A stretch of 64,000 bases of DNA from Eonycteris spelaea (Eukaryota; Chordata; Mammalia; Chiroptera; Pteropodidae). The translations under genes were made by a program, and so were the position numbers. How positions within the stretch are numbered: the first letter of the stretch is position 1; every line of letters starts with the position of its first letter. The notes beneath the pieces are model-generated. The model did not search any database. It worked only from the letters and a program-made list of their open reading frames with translations, and had not been told where the DNA came from. The stretch covers positions 3,472,001 through 3,536,000 of the forward strand of contig PUFA01000092.1 in NCBI GenBank assembly GCA_003508835.1, written 5' to 3'. Positions 12,428 to 24,817 of the stretch are shown one piece after another.

Positions 12428-12483
12428 ACACACACAACACACACCACACACACACACGCACACACACGCACACACACACACAC
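12428..12483. repeat. (CA)n microsatellite within LINE-1
   Basis: CA repeats with CAA, CACCA and CGCA interruptions. They create spurious minus-strand Cys-Val frames at 12277-12533. Confidence 0.95.
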
Positions 12484-13165
12484 TGCAAGAGTTGAAAAAT
12501 GAAATAACAAGCTTGGGAACTATGGTCAACCAAATGGAGGAAAGGATCAGTGTTATCAATGACAGAACTCTAGAAATAATTCAGAAGTAAGGAGAAAGAA
12601 ACCAAAAGAATGAAGAATAATGAAAGAGAATTCAAGAACCATCAGGAGAGAAAACATAAGAATAATGGGCACTATTCAAAGGCAAGGAAAGGAACAGGGA
12701 CTAGAAAGCATTTTCAGACAAATAGTGAATGAGAATTTCCAAATCTAAGGAATGAGACGGAGCTTGGAATTCAAGAAGTCAACAGAACACCCAATTATCT
12801 CCACCCAAAAAGGCCTTCACCAAGACACATGTATTAAAATTCTCAAAAATCAGTGACAAAGATAGAATTCTCAGGGCAGCCAGGGAGAAGAAGATGGAAC
12901 TTATAAAGGAAAACCCATTAGATTATTGTTGGACTTTTCAGCACATACCTTGCAAGCCAGAAAGGAGTGAAATCAAATATTCAAATATTAAGTGAAAGAA
13001 ACTACCAGCCTAGAACAATGTATCCAGCTAAGCTCACCTTTAGATATGAAGAAGAAATAAAGACCTTTCCAGACATATAAAAATTGAGGGAATTCTCCAC
13101 TATGAGATATGCAATACAGGAAATATTGAGAGGGGTCAGCTCACCTAAAACAAAATGACAAAAAA

Positions 13166-13167
<2 letters not shown>

Positions 13168-13200
<33 letters not shown>
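13168..13200. repeat. (CA)n microsatellite within LINE-1
   Basis: Pure CA run after an A-run. It gives the Cys-Val start of the spurious minus frame 13002-13199. Confidence 0.95.
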
Positions 13201-13202
<2 letters not shown>

Positions 13203-13632
13203 ATTAGGAATTAGGAATAAGGTGACTATCAGGCAAATAGAAGCAGAGGAGTGTAACCCTTACTAAGAACAGGGCATATAAGCTTAAATAATAATAACAG
13301 AATTGCTATAGCAAGACAGTGATAACATCACCATACATAGGGACAAACTGAGATAACAACAACTGAAAAAGGGAGGATGCATAGATCCAAATTTGCAATG
13401 GGAATGGAGATAAGGCACATACAGAAGAAAAGCGAAGACTGTACATACATAATATATATAACAATATATATATTATATAACATATGCATATAATATATAT
13501 AAACTATCCTTTACATATTCATAATGGTAACTCAGAACTGAGGTATATAACATAAAACAAGAAGAACCTGAGGGAAAACCAACAAAAAGCCAACCAAAAT
13601 AAAGAAAACAGAAACACAAGGACAAGGAAGCA

Positions 13633-14437
13633 ATGGAAACACTGAGCTACCAGAGAGCAGAAGGTAAAATGGCTATAAGAAGACCTCATATTTCAATAAT
13701 CACCCCTAAATGTAAATGGACTGAACTCACCAATAAAAAGGCATGGAGTTGCAGAATGAAATCACAAACAAAACCCAGCCATATGCTGCCTCCAGGAGAC
13801 ACATCTCAGTTCCAAAGGCAAATATAGACTCAAAGAGAAAGGGTGGAAAATGATATTTCAAGCAAATGGCATTCAGAGAAAAGTGGGAGTAGTGGTACTA
13901 ATATCAGATGAAATTGATTTCAAAATAAAAAAAGGTGAAGAAAGATACTGAGGGACACTTCATAATGATAAAGGGAATGATGCACCAAGAAGACCTAACA
14001 CATTAATATCTATCCTCTCAATCAGAGAGTTCCAAAATATGTAAAGCAATTTCTAAGAGAACTAAAGAGAGAAACAGACCAAAACACTATCGTAGTAGGG
14101 GACCTAAATACTCAACTGTCGGATAGGGACAGACCATCCAAACAGAAAAAATAAGGAAATACCATCCTTAAATGACACATTAGACCAACTGGACATAATT
14201 GACATTTATAAAAGCCTTCCATCCCAAAACAGCTCCTTATACATTCTTCTCAAGTGCACATGGAACATTTTCAAGGATTGATCACATACTGGGACACAGA
14301 GATAGCCTCAACAAATATAAGAGGGTTAAAATCATACCAACCATATTCTCAGATCATAATACTTTGAAACTAGAGATCAACTGCACAAAGAAATCAGGAA
14401 GAACCACAAATACATGAAGATCAAACAACATACTACT
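13633..14437 (+). pseudogene. LINE-1 ORF2 endonuclease region, broken
   Basis: Remnant of the apurinic/apyrimidinic-type endonuclease at the N terminus of LINE-1 ORF2p, the enzyme that nicks target DNA. The first part (13690-13830) corresponds to the 'NVNGLNSP...' and 'CCLQETHL' regions but is frameshifted. A later in-frame piece at 14199-14417 keeps FFSSAHGTFSRIDHILGH and the SDHN segment that belongs to the catalytic core. Between these, frames shift several times and stops occur, for example in 13930-14190. The RT domain is absent because the element ends at the Tigger junction. It cannot produce an active protein. Confidence 0.85.
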
Positions 14438-14457
14438 GAAGATTGTTTACTGAACTG

Positions 14458-15227
14458 CAGTCATCCATCACTTAACGACAGGGATATGTTCTGAGACATA
14501 CATCATTAGGCAATTCTGTCACTACAAACATCATAGAATGCACAAACCTCGATGATATAGCCTACTACAGAACTAGGCTATATAGTATAGCCTATTGTTC
14601 CTAGGCTATGAACCCATACAACATTCTACTTGTATGGATGCTATAGGCAATTGTGACACAATGGTAATTATTTGTGTATATAAACATATCTAAACAGAAA
14701 TGATTACAGAAATAAGATATAAATGATAAAAAAATAAATGGCACACTCATATAGGGCACTTACCATGAATGGAACTTATAAGACTGGAAGCTGCCCTCAG
14801 TGAGTCAGTGAGTGAGTGGTGAGTGAATGTGAAGGCCAAGGACATTACTTTACATTACTGTAGACTCTATAAAACACTGCATACTTAGGTTATACTAAAT
14901 TTATAAAAAAATATATTTTTCTTTCTTTTATAATAAATTAACTTTTGCTTACTGTAGCTTTTTTTACTCTATAAACTTTATTTAAGAAATTTCAACTTTT
15001 ATAATAACACTTAGTATAAAGTACAAACACATTGTACAACTATACAAAAATATTTCTTTCTTTATATCCTTATTCTATACTAATAGATGTGAGTAGTGCA
15101 TTGAGTTATGGCAGTTAGTACATTACTAGGCAATAGCGATTTTTCAGCTCCATTATAATCTTATAGGACTACCATTATTACACACTGTTGGACATTGACC
15201 AAAACACTGTTATGCAGCATATGACTA
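14458..15227. mobile_element. Tigger/pogo-like DNA transposon, non-autonomous, near complete
   Basis: A 770-bp unit opens with CAGTCATCCATCACTTAACG and closes with an imperfect inverted counterpart (cataacag-type text, ending 'gcatatgacta' at 15227). 'cag' starts and TA dinucleotides fit the Tc1/mariner-pogo superfamily. The interior ('cctattgttcctaggctatg', 'agggcacttaccatgaatgg') is one I recall as a common non-coding mammalian DNA-transposon repeat. There is no transposase frame. The 5' end joins the truncated LINE-1 with TG, not the expected TA, so that edge has mutated or been deleted. Confidence 0.75.
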
Positions 15228-15478
15228 TACTTAAATGTAATTTATGTATTTGTAAAAACCAAAGAAATAAATTACATAAATTTACAATAAAGCATTTATG
15301 TAGATTAAATATAGATATAGATACATGTATGTGTATGTATATATGTATTTTTAAATTATATAAACTCATCTTGACTCAACTATGATGTGAAGGTTTGTGG
15401 TAATCATCAGCACCCCCTCAATAGGAAGCAAAAATCTTAACCAGGAGTTTTTGAGGTGCAGATAATTTAATGCTAATC
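15228..15478. other. AT-rich sequence, nothing recognised
   Basis: Contains ATA/GTAT-rich stretches near 15300-15360 that give mirror frames on both strands (15178-15385). No LINE-1 sequence resumes here after the transposon. Confidence 0.45.
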
Positions 15479-15959
15479 TGGATCCCCTTCCTTTTTTTAT
15501 TAAATTTATTGGGGTGACGTTAATAAAATTACACAGATTCCAAGTGTACAACTCAATATGTCATATGTATATTACATTGTGTGTTCCCCACCCAAAGTTA
15601 AATTTTGTTCCTTTCACCACATACTTGACCCCCTCTACCCTTACCTACCTCTCCCTTTCCCCCCTTGCTTCTGGTAACCACTAAATTGTCGTCGCGTCTA
15701 TGAGTCTCTGTTTGTCTTGTTCATTTGTTTCTTTCAGGTTTATATCCCACATATGAGTGAAATTATATGTTGCTCAACTTTTTCTGTCTGACATTTTGCT
15801 TAGCATGATAATCTCTCAAGGTCCATCCATGTTGTTGCAGTTGGATAAAGATGTGGTCCATATATACAATGGAATATTACTCAGCCACAAGAACAAATGA
15901 AATACTGCCATTTTGACAACATGAACGGATCTTAAGATTACCATGGATCCTCTTCTTTT
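15479..15959 (-). mobile_element. LINE-1 insertion with inverted 5' segment and 16-bp target duplication
   Basis: The minus strand carries a LINE-1 3' end: ORF2 C-terminal tail, 3' UTR and the tail 'ccaataaatttaataaa' with A-run (15837 down to 15495). Immediately beyond, 15838-15943 is LINE-1 in the opposite orientation ('ggataaagatgtggtccata', 'ggaatattactcagccac', 'gaaatactgccatttt'). About 27 bp near the join (15915-15940 and 15808-15836) are present in both arms as an inverted overlap. Flanks are TGGATCCCCTTCCTTT (15479-15494) and TGGATCCTCTTCTTTT (15944-15959), two mismatches in 16. This is the expected product of twin priming. The tail style is what I associate with bat LINE-1. Confidence 0.92.
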
Positions 15960-16980
15960 GTCATTGTTGGTTATTATATTCTGATTTTTTTTATATTCAT
16001 ACCATTTTGATGTATACTGTTCAGGTATATTCCCAGCACCAATGCTGATGCTTCTATGGCTATACTGCTGTCTATTTCTGTCTCTTTTTGCTATGGTGAA
16101 AAACTCATGCAATGAAGAAAATTTCAGCAGTGCAAATCTCCAATAAAATCACAATAGCTTCTCTATCTCTCCAACTGAATTCCCAACAATCACTGCCTTA
16201 TTCTTCATATTTTAGTAATAGCAAATTAAACTTACCTAACAGTCTGTGTTTAATTTCACGTGTTCATGCTTTTGTAAAGCACTTGCTTGCTAAACCATCC
16301 TTTCAATCATTATACAGCTGACCCACTCTTATTCATCCTATTCAACTATACAAAACTCCTTCTTAATAAGTACTATTATTTTTATTTTGAACTCAGAAAT
16401 GGTTATCAAGTCTTCACTATTTTTCCTGCATAATTCTGATATTATCTTGATATGTAGAAATATATTGATATGTATCAAGACATACAGATACATAGAGATT
16501 AATATAATGGCATATAGAAAGATATATAAGCTGATATATATGAATATATATATATATAAATCACACTCTGTACTCTTTCTAGAAATTGTCTTTAGAATTC
16601 TCATCTTTAATATGTATATTTACAACTATATCCATAGAATGCCATAATGTTGTATAACTAGAATTTTAGAGCTGAAAATTATTCCTTAAATTGATTTCTT
16701 AACAGTTGCAATCATCAATGAAATTTCCATCCGTTAACAAATTAATTCCAACAGGAGATGACATCTGACCTTTGAGTTTATCATTTTCTATTCTAGACAG
16801 ATAGCAGATCAATCATTTTTTAGCTCACTGAAATCTCTATTGATATGTTCTTTTTTTACTTCTGGCTTTGAATAGAATGCTTTGAATACAGGAGGTACTA
16901 AATAATTGTTGATTGATTAAATAGAACTAACATTTTCAAGTGTCTTCATGTTTGTCAAATGAGGACATAGTTTATATAAG
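15960..16980. other. AT-rich sequence, nothing recognised
   Basis: Includes an ATATA-rich stretch (16430-16560) giving long mirror frames on both strands (16338-16647). No gene or repeat family identified. Confidence 0.45.
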
Positions 16981-16984
16981 CTTG

Positions 16985-17165
16985 GATTTTGAAGTGAAAT
17001 AAATCAGGATTCCATTCTTCCTCTACAACTTACTAGCCATGTGTTTTTGGGCTAATTACTTCCTCTTCTTCTCCTGCCCAAAGAGGATAATATATTAAGG
17101 TTATTGAAGATTATATTAGATAAAATATGAAAAGCATTTAACACAATGCCCAGTAGATAGGTGAA
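16985..17165 (+). repeat. MIR SINE, sense
   Basis: In order: 'caacttactagccatgtgtt', 'gggctaattacttcctc', 'gaggataatatatta' and 'aaagcatttaacacaatgcc'. These are the tRNA-related, core and 3' parts of MIR. Confidence 0.8.
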
Positions 17166-17754
17166 TAAACAGATTCCTCCAAAAGCTCCATGACCTCTAT
17201 GAGAGGGTGGTGTACAAAGGCAAGGAAACTGAGGGTCAGAGAAGTTGAGCAAGTGGCAGGGAAAATAAACAGCTGAGGTGGTATCCAATTCCAGTTGAGT
17301 GTACCTGCCATCTAAAGGAAATTTCCACTATTGCTGCAAGAAACATTCATGGCATTTTCCACTCCAGTGTGTCCTTAAAGGATATATGCTGGTCACTCCA
17401 GTTCATTTGTCACATTCTGTCTCTTCCAAATCTCTTTTAAATTAGAGTTAATATCATTCTTCAGCATTTCACACCTTGCCCAACATGTTTATAATTGGAT
17501 GGTCTGATAAATAACCTTGCATGAACCTGCACACTAACATCTTTGACCTGCCTCTGTCGCTTCCTATGCAGAATTCCTTTGCCTCAGATACCATTTGATG
17601 TACACCTTTTTAAAACAGATAAACATCCAGATGATCTCAGTGTCTAAGCTACCACTTGACTATAAATTAGTACTTTTAAAACATATTCTTTCATCATTTT
17701 ATCTATGTCTCTGTTTAAAAGGTGCCACATTTTTAAATGTTTTTTTTTTAATAC
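17166..17754. other. Unassigned sequence
   Basis: Nothing recognised. The minus frame 17052-17288 overlaps the MIR and is spurious. Confidence 0.4.
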
Positions 17755-17764
17755 CTTTCTTTTT

Positions 17765-17872
17765 AGCTTGATTGTGGGCTTTTCATATGTGGGAACAATT
17801 TTCTCATTTTTTTTACACAGCATATAGCATAGTGCTTGGCACGCAGTTGAAGCTTATTAAATATCTGAATCA
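17765..17872 (+). repeat. L2 3' end, sense
   Basis: 'gattgtgggcttttcatatg' followed by 'agcatagtgcttggcacgca' and a degenerate 'ttattaaatatctgaat' terminus match the L2 3' end layout. Confidence 0.65.
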
Positions 17873-18189
17873 ACATCACTATAACAGTCTCTAATAGTTA
17901 TGGTTTTCTTATTCTTTATTAAGAACCCTAGAGTAATAATTATCTCTATTTTTATGATCTTATCAATTTTGTAATCTCTCACTTTGTTTGCTCATCTTAT
18001 TCAGAAAACATTAAGAATTCCCATGCAGTTATTGCAGAAATTGCTCGAAGTTTATGCCACATTTCTTTACCAGGAAAAGGAGTAAGCACAGATTCCCTGT
18101 ATTTATGTAAAATTTAAATCATTATAAAACACACTGCTTTGTCAAGAATGCTTCTTTTATAACTTTCAGTCTTGAGGGGATGAGGTAAG

Positions 18190-18515
18190 AGTAAATTGAG
18201 GGCGAGCAAGGTACACGTACTCGAGAAAAAAAGAGACACCAAACTTCCACTCATGAGATAAATCAGTTCTGGGAATATAATGTACAGCGTGGTGACTGCA
18301 GTTAACAATACCATATTGTATGTTTGAAAGTTGCTAACGGAGATCTTAAAAGTTCTCATCAAAAAAAAAAAATTGTAACTATATGAGATAATAGATATTA
18401 ACTAAACCTGTGGTAATCATTTTGCAATATATACATCTATTAATCATTATGTTGTACACCTGAAACTAATACAATGTTACGTGTCAATTAGAACTAAATA
18501 AAACTGAGGGGGGAA
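18190..18515 (+). mobile_element. LINE-1 3'-UTR fragment, old
   Basis: 'gtacagcgtggtgactgcag', 'tgtttgaaagttgctaacgg', 'gtggtaatcattttgcaata', 'gttgtacacctgaaact' and a terminal 'aactaaataaaact' are the 3' UTR of an older mammalian LINE-1 (L1MA/L1MB style). An A-run at 18361-18372 is internal. The minus frame at 18114-18362 is an artefact. Confidence 0.88.
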
Positions 18516-19886
18516 AAAGACAAAGGCCTCACAGCAGTCTTTGGGAAGTATGGTGATGGGCTATATATCGACTACCTCACAACTTTTGAAAACAATCTTT
18601 CCTGATATTCCTGGGGGTAATGTTGACCCCTTTATCTTTATCTTCTGTCACCTCCTTTGACTATCCAAAAGAATGACTTCCTTAATTGTATTATGGCATG
18701 TTACTAAACATCTTGAATAAAGAAAACAAAAGAAAAATATTTTAAGAATAAATGGAAACATTTTACAAAAAGAAAAAAGTACAGACCACATATAAGTAAT
18801 TTATCAAAGGGACTTTCCATTTTTTTTTATGCTAGACTTTATTATACTTAACAAATATTGCCCAGGAAAATTGTCCCTCTGAGTCCTGCAGAGGAAAATA
18901 TACTAAATTTGCTATAAATTCTAAAGCTTAAGCACATTTAAAGATAATTGGTTTAATTATATAAATTTTAGAACAAAATTCATGACACTTATTTTTTTTT
19001 TCTGGTAATTGAGAATAAGAAAAGATAGAAATTTCCTATACAACAAAATGACCCAGCTATTATAGGACTCAATATACTTAAATTTCTCCCCTAATAGTCT
19101 CACACTGTACATATTAAAGATTCCTTTGAGTCTTATGGAATGTAGCCTCCAAAAAGACAGGGAATAGTCTGCCTTGTTCACAACCATCTGGCACTCATAT
19201 AATAGTACAGATCAAGAGCAAAACGCCTCTCCCTTCCATTCCCTACTATGTGCTTTTTAATCCTTTAATAGAAATTCCATTCAATCAGAATACTTTGTTA
19301 ATACATGATGTTAATGGAAAAATGAGTGTAAACTGAAGATTTTTTTTTTGTCTGTTTTGGACTCTCTTGAGTGTGGGCACTTCACACATGTGGCAGAAAC
19401 AGGTTCTATGCCTTGTCACACATTTGTCCTACCTCATCCTCCCCTAGCCCAGTTGAACAATCAGTCTCCTGTTCTCTGTCTCATTCATTCCATCAGTCTC
19501 TCTCTACCCTTACTCCTGGAGGATAGCAGGACTTTATGTATAAAAATGCATCAAACTATTCCATGAGACAGATTAATATTAATAAAATAATAGCAAAATA
19601 ATTTATTTATAGCTGTTCCATTCCAAAAATTTAAAGATTTGGGTACCCAGACATTCTTAAAGATAAATGAGTTTTGTCTATGGGCAGGGGTCAGAACTTA
19701 GGTGGGAAGAAGCAAAGAAAAGGAGGAAAGGTGAGAGACAGTCAAGAGGGCTTCCAGTTTCAGTGACAAGAAGTGAAGCTGGCTCTAAGATATGATCCTA
19801 AGGGGACATAAAAGAATTGTTTTGCACTGTTCCAGTCTCTTCATGTGTTTCTAAGTAGGTGCATATAAGATTGGTTTCATTCTGGG
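18516..19886. other. AT-rich sequence, nothing recognised
   Basis: No repeat family, RNA or gene recognised. The frames at 18957-19187 and 19348-19566 have no domain-like features. Confidence 0.45.
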
Positions 19887-19958
19887 ACACACACACATAC
19901 ACACACCACACACGCACATGTACACACACACACACACACACCACATACACATATATAT
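19887..19958. repeat. Interrupted (CA)n microsatellite
   Basis: CA-rich with TACA, CCACA and GCACATG interruptions, then an ATATAT tail. It causes the Cys-Val minus frame at 19798-19983. Confidence 0.93.
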
Positions 19959-21300
19959 GTATAATCAGGATAATTTCACCCATGTAACTCTAATGATCAG
20001 AGTGCTATTTGTCCACAACAGTTAATAAAAAAGAAAAAAAGTAATGATTTGAACTTAGGGTCTGTCTGACTTCCAAGTTTGCATTATTTTCTCTGAATAG
20101 CTTGCTTGAAAGTTTTATTTAGAAGATGAGAGAAGGGCAGAATCATGAAAATAAAGGCCAAACAGAGGGTATAAAACAAGTTGGAGCTAATTTGAGTTTT
20201 TCTTAAATGAGCAGAGCTGGGCAAAGTTCAAAGTTAGAGTTTTTTGAGATGGCAGTGAGCCAAATATCAGAATGAAACCCAGTACTCTAAGAAAGGGGAG
20301 ATAACACAAAATTGAAAAGACCATAAAGGCAAGCTTCTTTTAAAAAAACTTTTTCCCTGAAATTAGAGCTATCCCTTATTCCCCATTCTGTGTCCAGTAG
20401 AAACTATCTCAAGTAACCACCATAATGCAGCCCAGCCCACTCCAGCCCCTCTCAGCTCCCTCCCTTGACTCTACGAAAAGCTTTCCAGCAAGATAGTTGT
20501 AACTTCCTCCCGACAGCAGTGGTGGTTTATACAGATGTGTTGAGGGAAACCCTTCAGGGTAGTAAAGAAATCAGCAATTAAATTAGTTTATGATTATACA
20601 AATAACCCCTTCTTGTGAGGCCTCGCTCCCATAAGCATACATCATTTTAGACTTTCAGAATGTTTATTCTATAAAGTAAGATTGATCTGTCCTATTTCAA
20701 TTGTATTTAGTTAGTGTCTTTCAACTTAAGACCTTTACAGAGTCTTGGAAATAAAAAGCAATAAAAAAAAAATCTACCAATCATGGTGAGCATGACAAGG
20801 CAAACAAAGAGATGTGTACATAATCCAAGAAGAAGCTATTTTCCTAAAAGAGATGGTTTGTTTTTGTTTTTGTTTTTGTGTTTTTGCCCTTCTAGAAAAA
20901 GAAGTTTAAATTCAGAAGTGGGGAGATTCAATATTAACCTTCAGATACTCCATTGTAGGATTCCTTCTCTTATCTTTAACTGGAATTTCCAAAGTCTGGA
21001 CTATCCTTTTAGTATTAGTCATTCATTTAAAAATATTTATTGAATATCTTAAGAGTGATATCAACATATTGAGGGACTGGCAAATAAAATAACCAAGATA
21101 AAGAGAGATAGCAATGAGTAAGAGTCATTAGCTAACTCAAAATCACCATTAAAATAAAGCCTAAGAATAATTTATGAGTAGATTTTGGACTAGAAGTTAT
21201 ATATGGACTGATTTCCTCATGGGTGGTAGTCTATCAAGCAGTCATTAATTATAGATTTCTACAATTACCAGCCCCTTATTACTAATTGCCCAGGTCCCTG
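19959..21300. other. Unassigned sequence with short L2-like block
   Basis: 'atttaaaaatatttattgaa' near 21025 resembles an antisense L2 end, but this is weak. A (TTTTTG) stretch lies at 20856-20885. Nothing else recognised. Confidence 0.4.
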
Positions 21301-21304
21301 CCAA

Positions 21305-21333
21305 ATAATATATATAATATATAATATATATAT
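21305..21333. repeat. AT-rich palindromic microsatellite
   Basis: Alternating 'aatatatata' with self-complementary character. Confidence 0.85.
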
Positions 21334-21430
21334 TGATGGCACCATTTTGTACTGATCTAACATACACATGTGACATTAGTTAAAAATGCTTTGAATGAAC
21401 CTATTTATTTAGGATGAGTAACTGCATAGA

Positions 21431-21470
21431 AAAAAGAAGAAAGGAAAGAAAAAAAAGAAGAAAAAAAAAA
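21431..21470. repeat. A-rich (GAAA)-type simple repeat
   Basis: Purine-only run of A with G at irregular spacing. Confidence 0.9.
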
Positions 21471-23914
21471 TATGTGTATCAAACTTACATTCTTCAAAGG
21501 CAAAGATGCTAAGGTAAAAACAAAACATGATTTTTGATCACCTGAAGGAAAGAATTTTGTTTTCTCCATTGTAGTACCTCATAGTTCCTAGAATCTACTT
21601 ACATATGTTTTGCACTGCATCTAATGTTTGTTCTTGATTAAATATAAAACAAATAATAATGGCTTTTGTACTAATAATCATAATAATTAAAGAAGTTAAA
21701 AATCAGCAGAATTTTTGTTAGATAATATTATCATAATCCAAACAGATATTTCTTTCTTTAAATCACCATATACCAATGATTCTTATAAAATAAAGCATTA
21801 CCTGCTAGGTTCTACAAGGCAATATTAAATGCTCTCATACGAACAGTCCAAATAAAATCTAGCCTGTGATTTACTAGCTCATTGCTGGTAGCTGAAATTG
21901 TATGAGTAGAAGAGTTTGTACAGAATAAGAAAAGACAGAATGAGGAAAAGTGTATCTAATTGAAATTTAGGTGAGGGGCACAAATTTTAACTGATCTGTA
22001 GCCCAAGTGACATAAGCAAAATTGTTTCTATTATATCCATTTTTGAGGGGATAACTCCTTAAACTTGGAAGTTTCAAACCCTTTTTCACACAAAAAAGTG
22101 TGCTCAGTTTGAGCTCTTATAATAGAATTTAAAGTAAAGCAACAAGTCAGATACAGAAATATTTATTTTAAAAAGTTTCTACAATGCAGCTTAGGCACTT
22201 TAGATCAAAGGAAATTTTATTCATTCCCTATTCTTTTTTTCTTTTTAAATACAAAATTCATGGTTCTGCCATAAACTCTTTCCTTTTCCCAAGATCAATG
22301 CTTTCTGCTTTTCATCTACTACTTATCAATCATTAAAAAGATTAAATTTAATGACTAAAACAGCCACAGGGGGAAAATTAATCCAGGAAAGAAAGGTTTG
22401 ACAATGTGTAATTTTCACAAAGAAATGCTAAGCTTTCCTTATGTATGAAGCAAGGGTTTCTTCTATTCACTCTATTTGGGAACAAACAGAAAATGACTCC
22501 AATTTTTCTGTTGTTTTTTTTTCTGTCTTTCTCTCTTTTTGTCTGGAGAGAACCCTCCACTTGTTCCAAGTACACATTAGTTTACACATTGAGAAAGCAA
22601 AATTCACGGTCCTGGGGCCCCAAAATACAAAGTCCTGTTCTTGTCACCTTTTTGTGCAATTTATTTTTCTGTAATCCGTACAATATGCAACCATAATTAA
22701 GATCTGCTCTCTTGATTTGTACTCTCCTATACAAAGTCTGTCCTCTGTAACTCTAATAATGTATAAAAATATGAGAGTGACTAGGAAAGAAGGCTGTCAG
22801 TTCTACTCAGGCGACCGATAGAGGATAAATGATTGAACTGAATGTCCTCTAAAAGCCCTCTCCAGCTCTGTGCTGTTGGTGTTCAGAGCACAAAACAACA
22901 TTGTACCAACCACTGGACACAGAGCCTTTGACTCAGATTAATACAAGAAAAGCCATTCAGGGTAAAAAGTCCCTTAGCCTAGCTACACTGACTGATTCAC
23001 GAGCTGCTTACAATCCTTTAGAATTTGTCTTCTACATTCCAGTAAAAGATGGCTGACAAAGTGAGGAGTTTTCTAGGAATGGGGTGCTAATTATAGCTCA
23101 GAAAACACAAGTCAAGTAAAAAACCTATCCCTAGAAAATAGACAATTTGAACATCTCAGCAATTATAGCAAATGTCAGAAGATGAAAATCCTCCTCCAAA
23201 ATTATTTAAGGGGACCCCAAGATTACTTTCCATAATATCACAACACTCTGCCTTCCACTAGTATAAGCATCACATCAAAGGGAAAAGAAAATCAGTTCCT
23301 GTAAGTCTCTACATTATTCAAATATGCTGATACTTCCTTATGGAATGTGATTGAAGAAAAGTTTGTTAAAGCCCCACATACACATTATGATAAATATCTT
23401 CCAAGACATTTATGTTCCCCAAGTCCAGTGTGAATAGCTTTTATAACATATCATTTTCCCCTTTGAAGGTAGTAAATTATAACTGAGCAATTTAAGTACT
23501 CAAACCCTTAATGATTCTATAAAAAGATTAGATAATATATAAAGCTTTTAAAATAAATTCTGTCACCAAATAATTTCTACCCTAAATTACATTATTTCAT
23601 TGCTGTGGTAACATTAATCAGGAACTTAAGTATACATTTAGTATCTACAAAAATCAACAAAGTTGTGCTGATGAACATGTTGCTTGCACTTATGATCAAA
23701 TAATTCACTAAGGGACAGTGAGTCAGCTGCCTTGTTTAGACAGGCTATATTCTCAACTAGAAAGTCTCTATATAATGCATTGAATAGTGGCCTTTTTCCC
23801 CTATTTCCTCTGAATTTTCATGCCAATAAGTAAACATATTAACAGTTACTATATTGGGGGCATCTACTCTGTGCCGTGCACCTCAGTGAATTTCAAATGT
23901 TCATTCATAAGTAT
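21471..23914. other. AT-rich sequence, nothing recognised
   Basis: About 2.4 kb with no repeat or gene I can support. Overlapping frames at 22378-22696 on both strands lie on a T-rich stretch. A tract near 22830-22870 ('gaatgtcctctaaaagccct') may be a very old interspersed repeat but is unassigned. Confidence 0.45.
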
Positions 23915-23999
23915 AAGAATATTTGTATACAAAGAACAAATACAACTCAATAACAACAACAACAAAAAAATGATTCAACCAAAAAATGAGCAGAGGACC

Positions 24000-24560
24000 T
24001 GAAGAGACTCTTCTCCCTAGAGGATATACAAATGGTCAACAATATATGAAAAGATGCTCAACATCGCTAGCTTATTAGAGAAATGCAAATCAAAACCACG
24101 AGATACCATCTCACACCTGTTAGAATAGCTATAATCAATAGGACAAGAAATAACAAATATTGGAGAGGATGCAGAGAAAAAGGAACCCTCATACACTGCT
24201 GGTGGGACTGCAAATTGGTACAGCCACTATGGAAAATGGTATGGAGGTTCCCTCAAAAAACTAAGAATTGATCTACCATATGATCCAGCAATCCCTCTAC
24301 TGCATATTTACCCCCCAAAGACTTGAAAATTTGTATCCGAAAAGATATTTGCACAACAATGTTCATAGCAGCATTTTTCATGGTGGCCAGGACATGAAAG
24401 CAACCAAAGTGTCCTACGATAGATGATTGCCTGAAGAAGCTGTGGAACATATATACAATGGAATATTACTCAGCCATAAGAAGAGATGAAATACTGCCAT
24501 TTGTGACAACATGGATGGACCTCAAGATAATCATGCTAAGCGAAATAAGCCAGACAGAAA
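24000..24560 (+). pseudogene. LINE-1 ORF2 C-terminal fragment, broken
   Basis: Remnant of the C-terminal, cysteine-containing part of LINE-1 ORF2p, a segment needed for retrotransposition. The in-frame piece 24083-24271 reads [18 protein letters not shown], and further on [17 protein letters not shown], which are hallmark motifs of this region. The frame is lost near 24270 by a frameshift. Downstream homology continues in other frames ('ggaatattactcagccataa', 'gacaacatggatggacct'). The endonuclease and RT domains are absent through 5' truncation, so it is inactive. Confidence 0.88.
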
Positions 24561-24764
24561 AAGTTTTAAAAATCACATGATATCACTTATATGTAAGATA
24601 TAAACCTAAAAGCAACAAATGAACAGGACAAACAAACAGAGACTCATGAACATGGACTATAGACTAGTGGTTACCAGAGGGAAGTGGGGAGGAGGGAGGT
24701 AGATGGGGTAAAGGGGGTCATATATGTGGTGATAGAAAGAAATCTAACTATGGGAGGTGAACAC

Positions 24765-24768
<4 letters not shown>

Positions 24769-24817
<49 letters not shown>

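Larger units (their letters stand above)
11424..14457 (+). mobile_element. Old LINE-1 (L1M-type), 5' part with ORF1 region and ORF2 endonuclease
   Basis: About 3 kb of diverged sense LINE-1. 11424-11990 is a GC-richer 5'-UTR-like segment. 12200-13090 is the ORF1 region and its 3' part, with typical text such as 'cagccagggagaag' and 'acctttccagacatat'. 13600-14440 is the start of ORF2. All reading frames are broken by substitutions and frameshifts and by two CA microsatellites (12428-12483, 13168-13200). Sequence homology stops near 14457, where a Tigger-like transposon begins, and no LINE-1 resumes beyond it. The element therefore lacks its reverse transcriptase and 3' UTR. Confidence 0.9.

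Noticed and set aside
12277..12533. Cys/Val-rich minus-strand frames that look like small cysteine-rich peptides
   Set aside because: They are translations of a CA microsatellite. The same artefact occurs at 13002-13199, 19798-19983 and 46410-47035.
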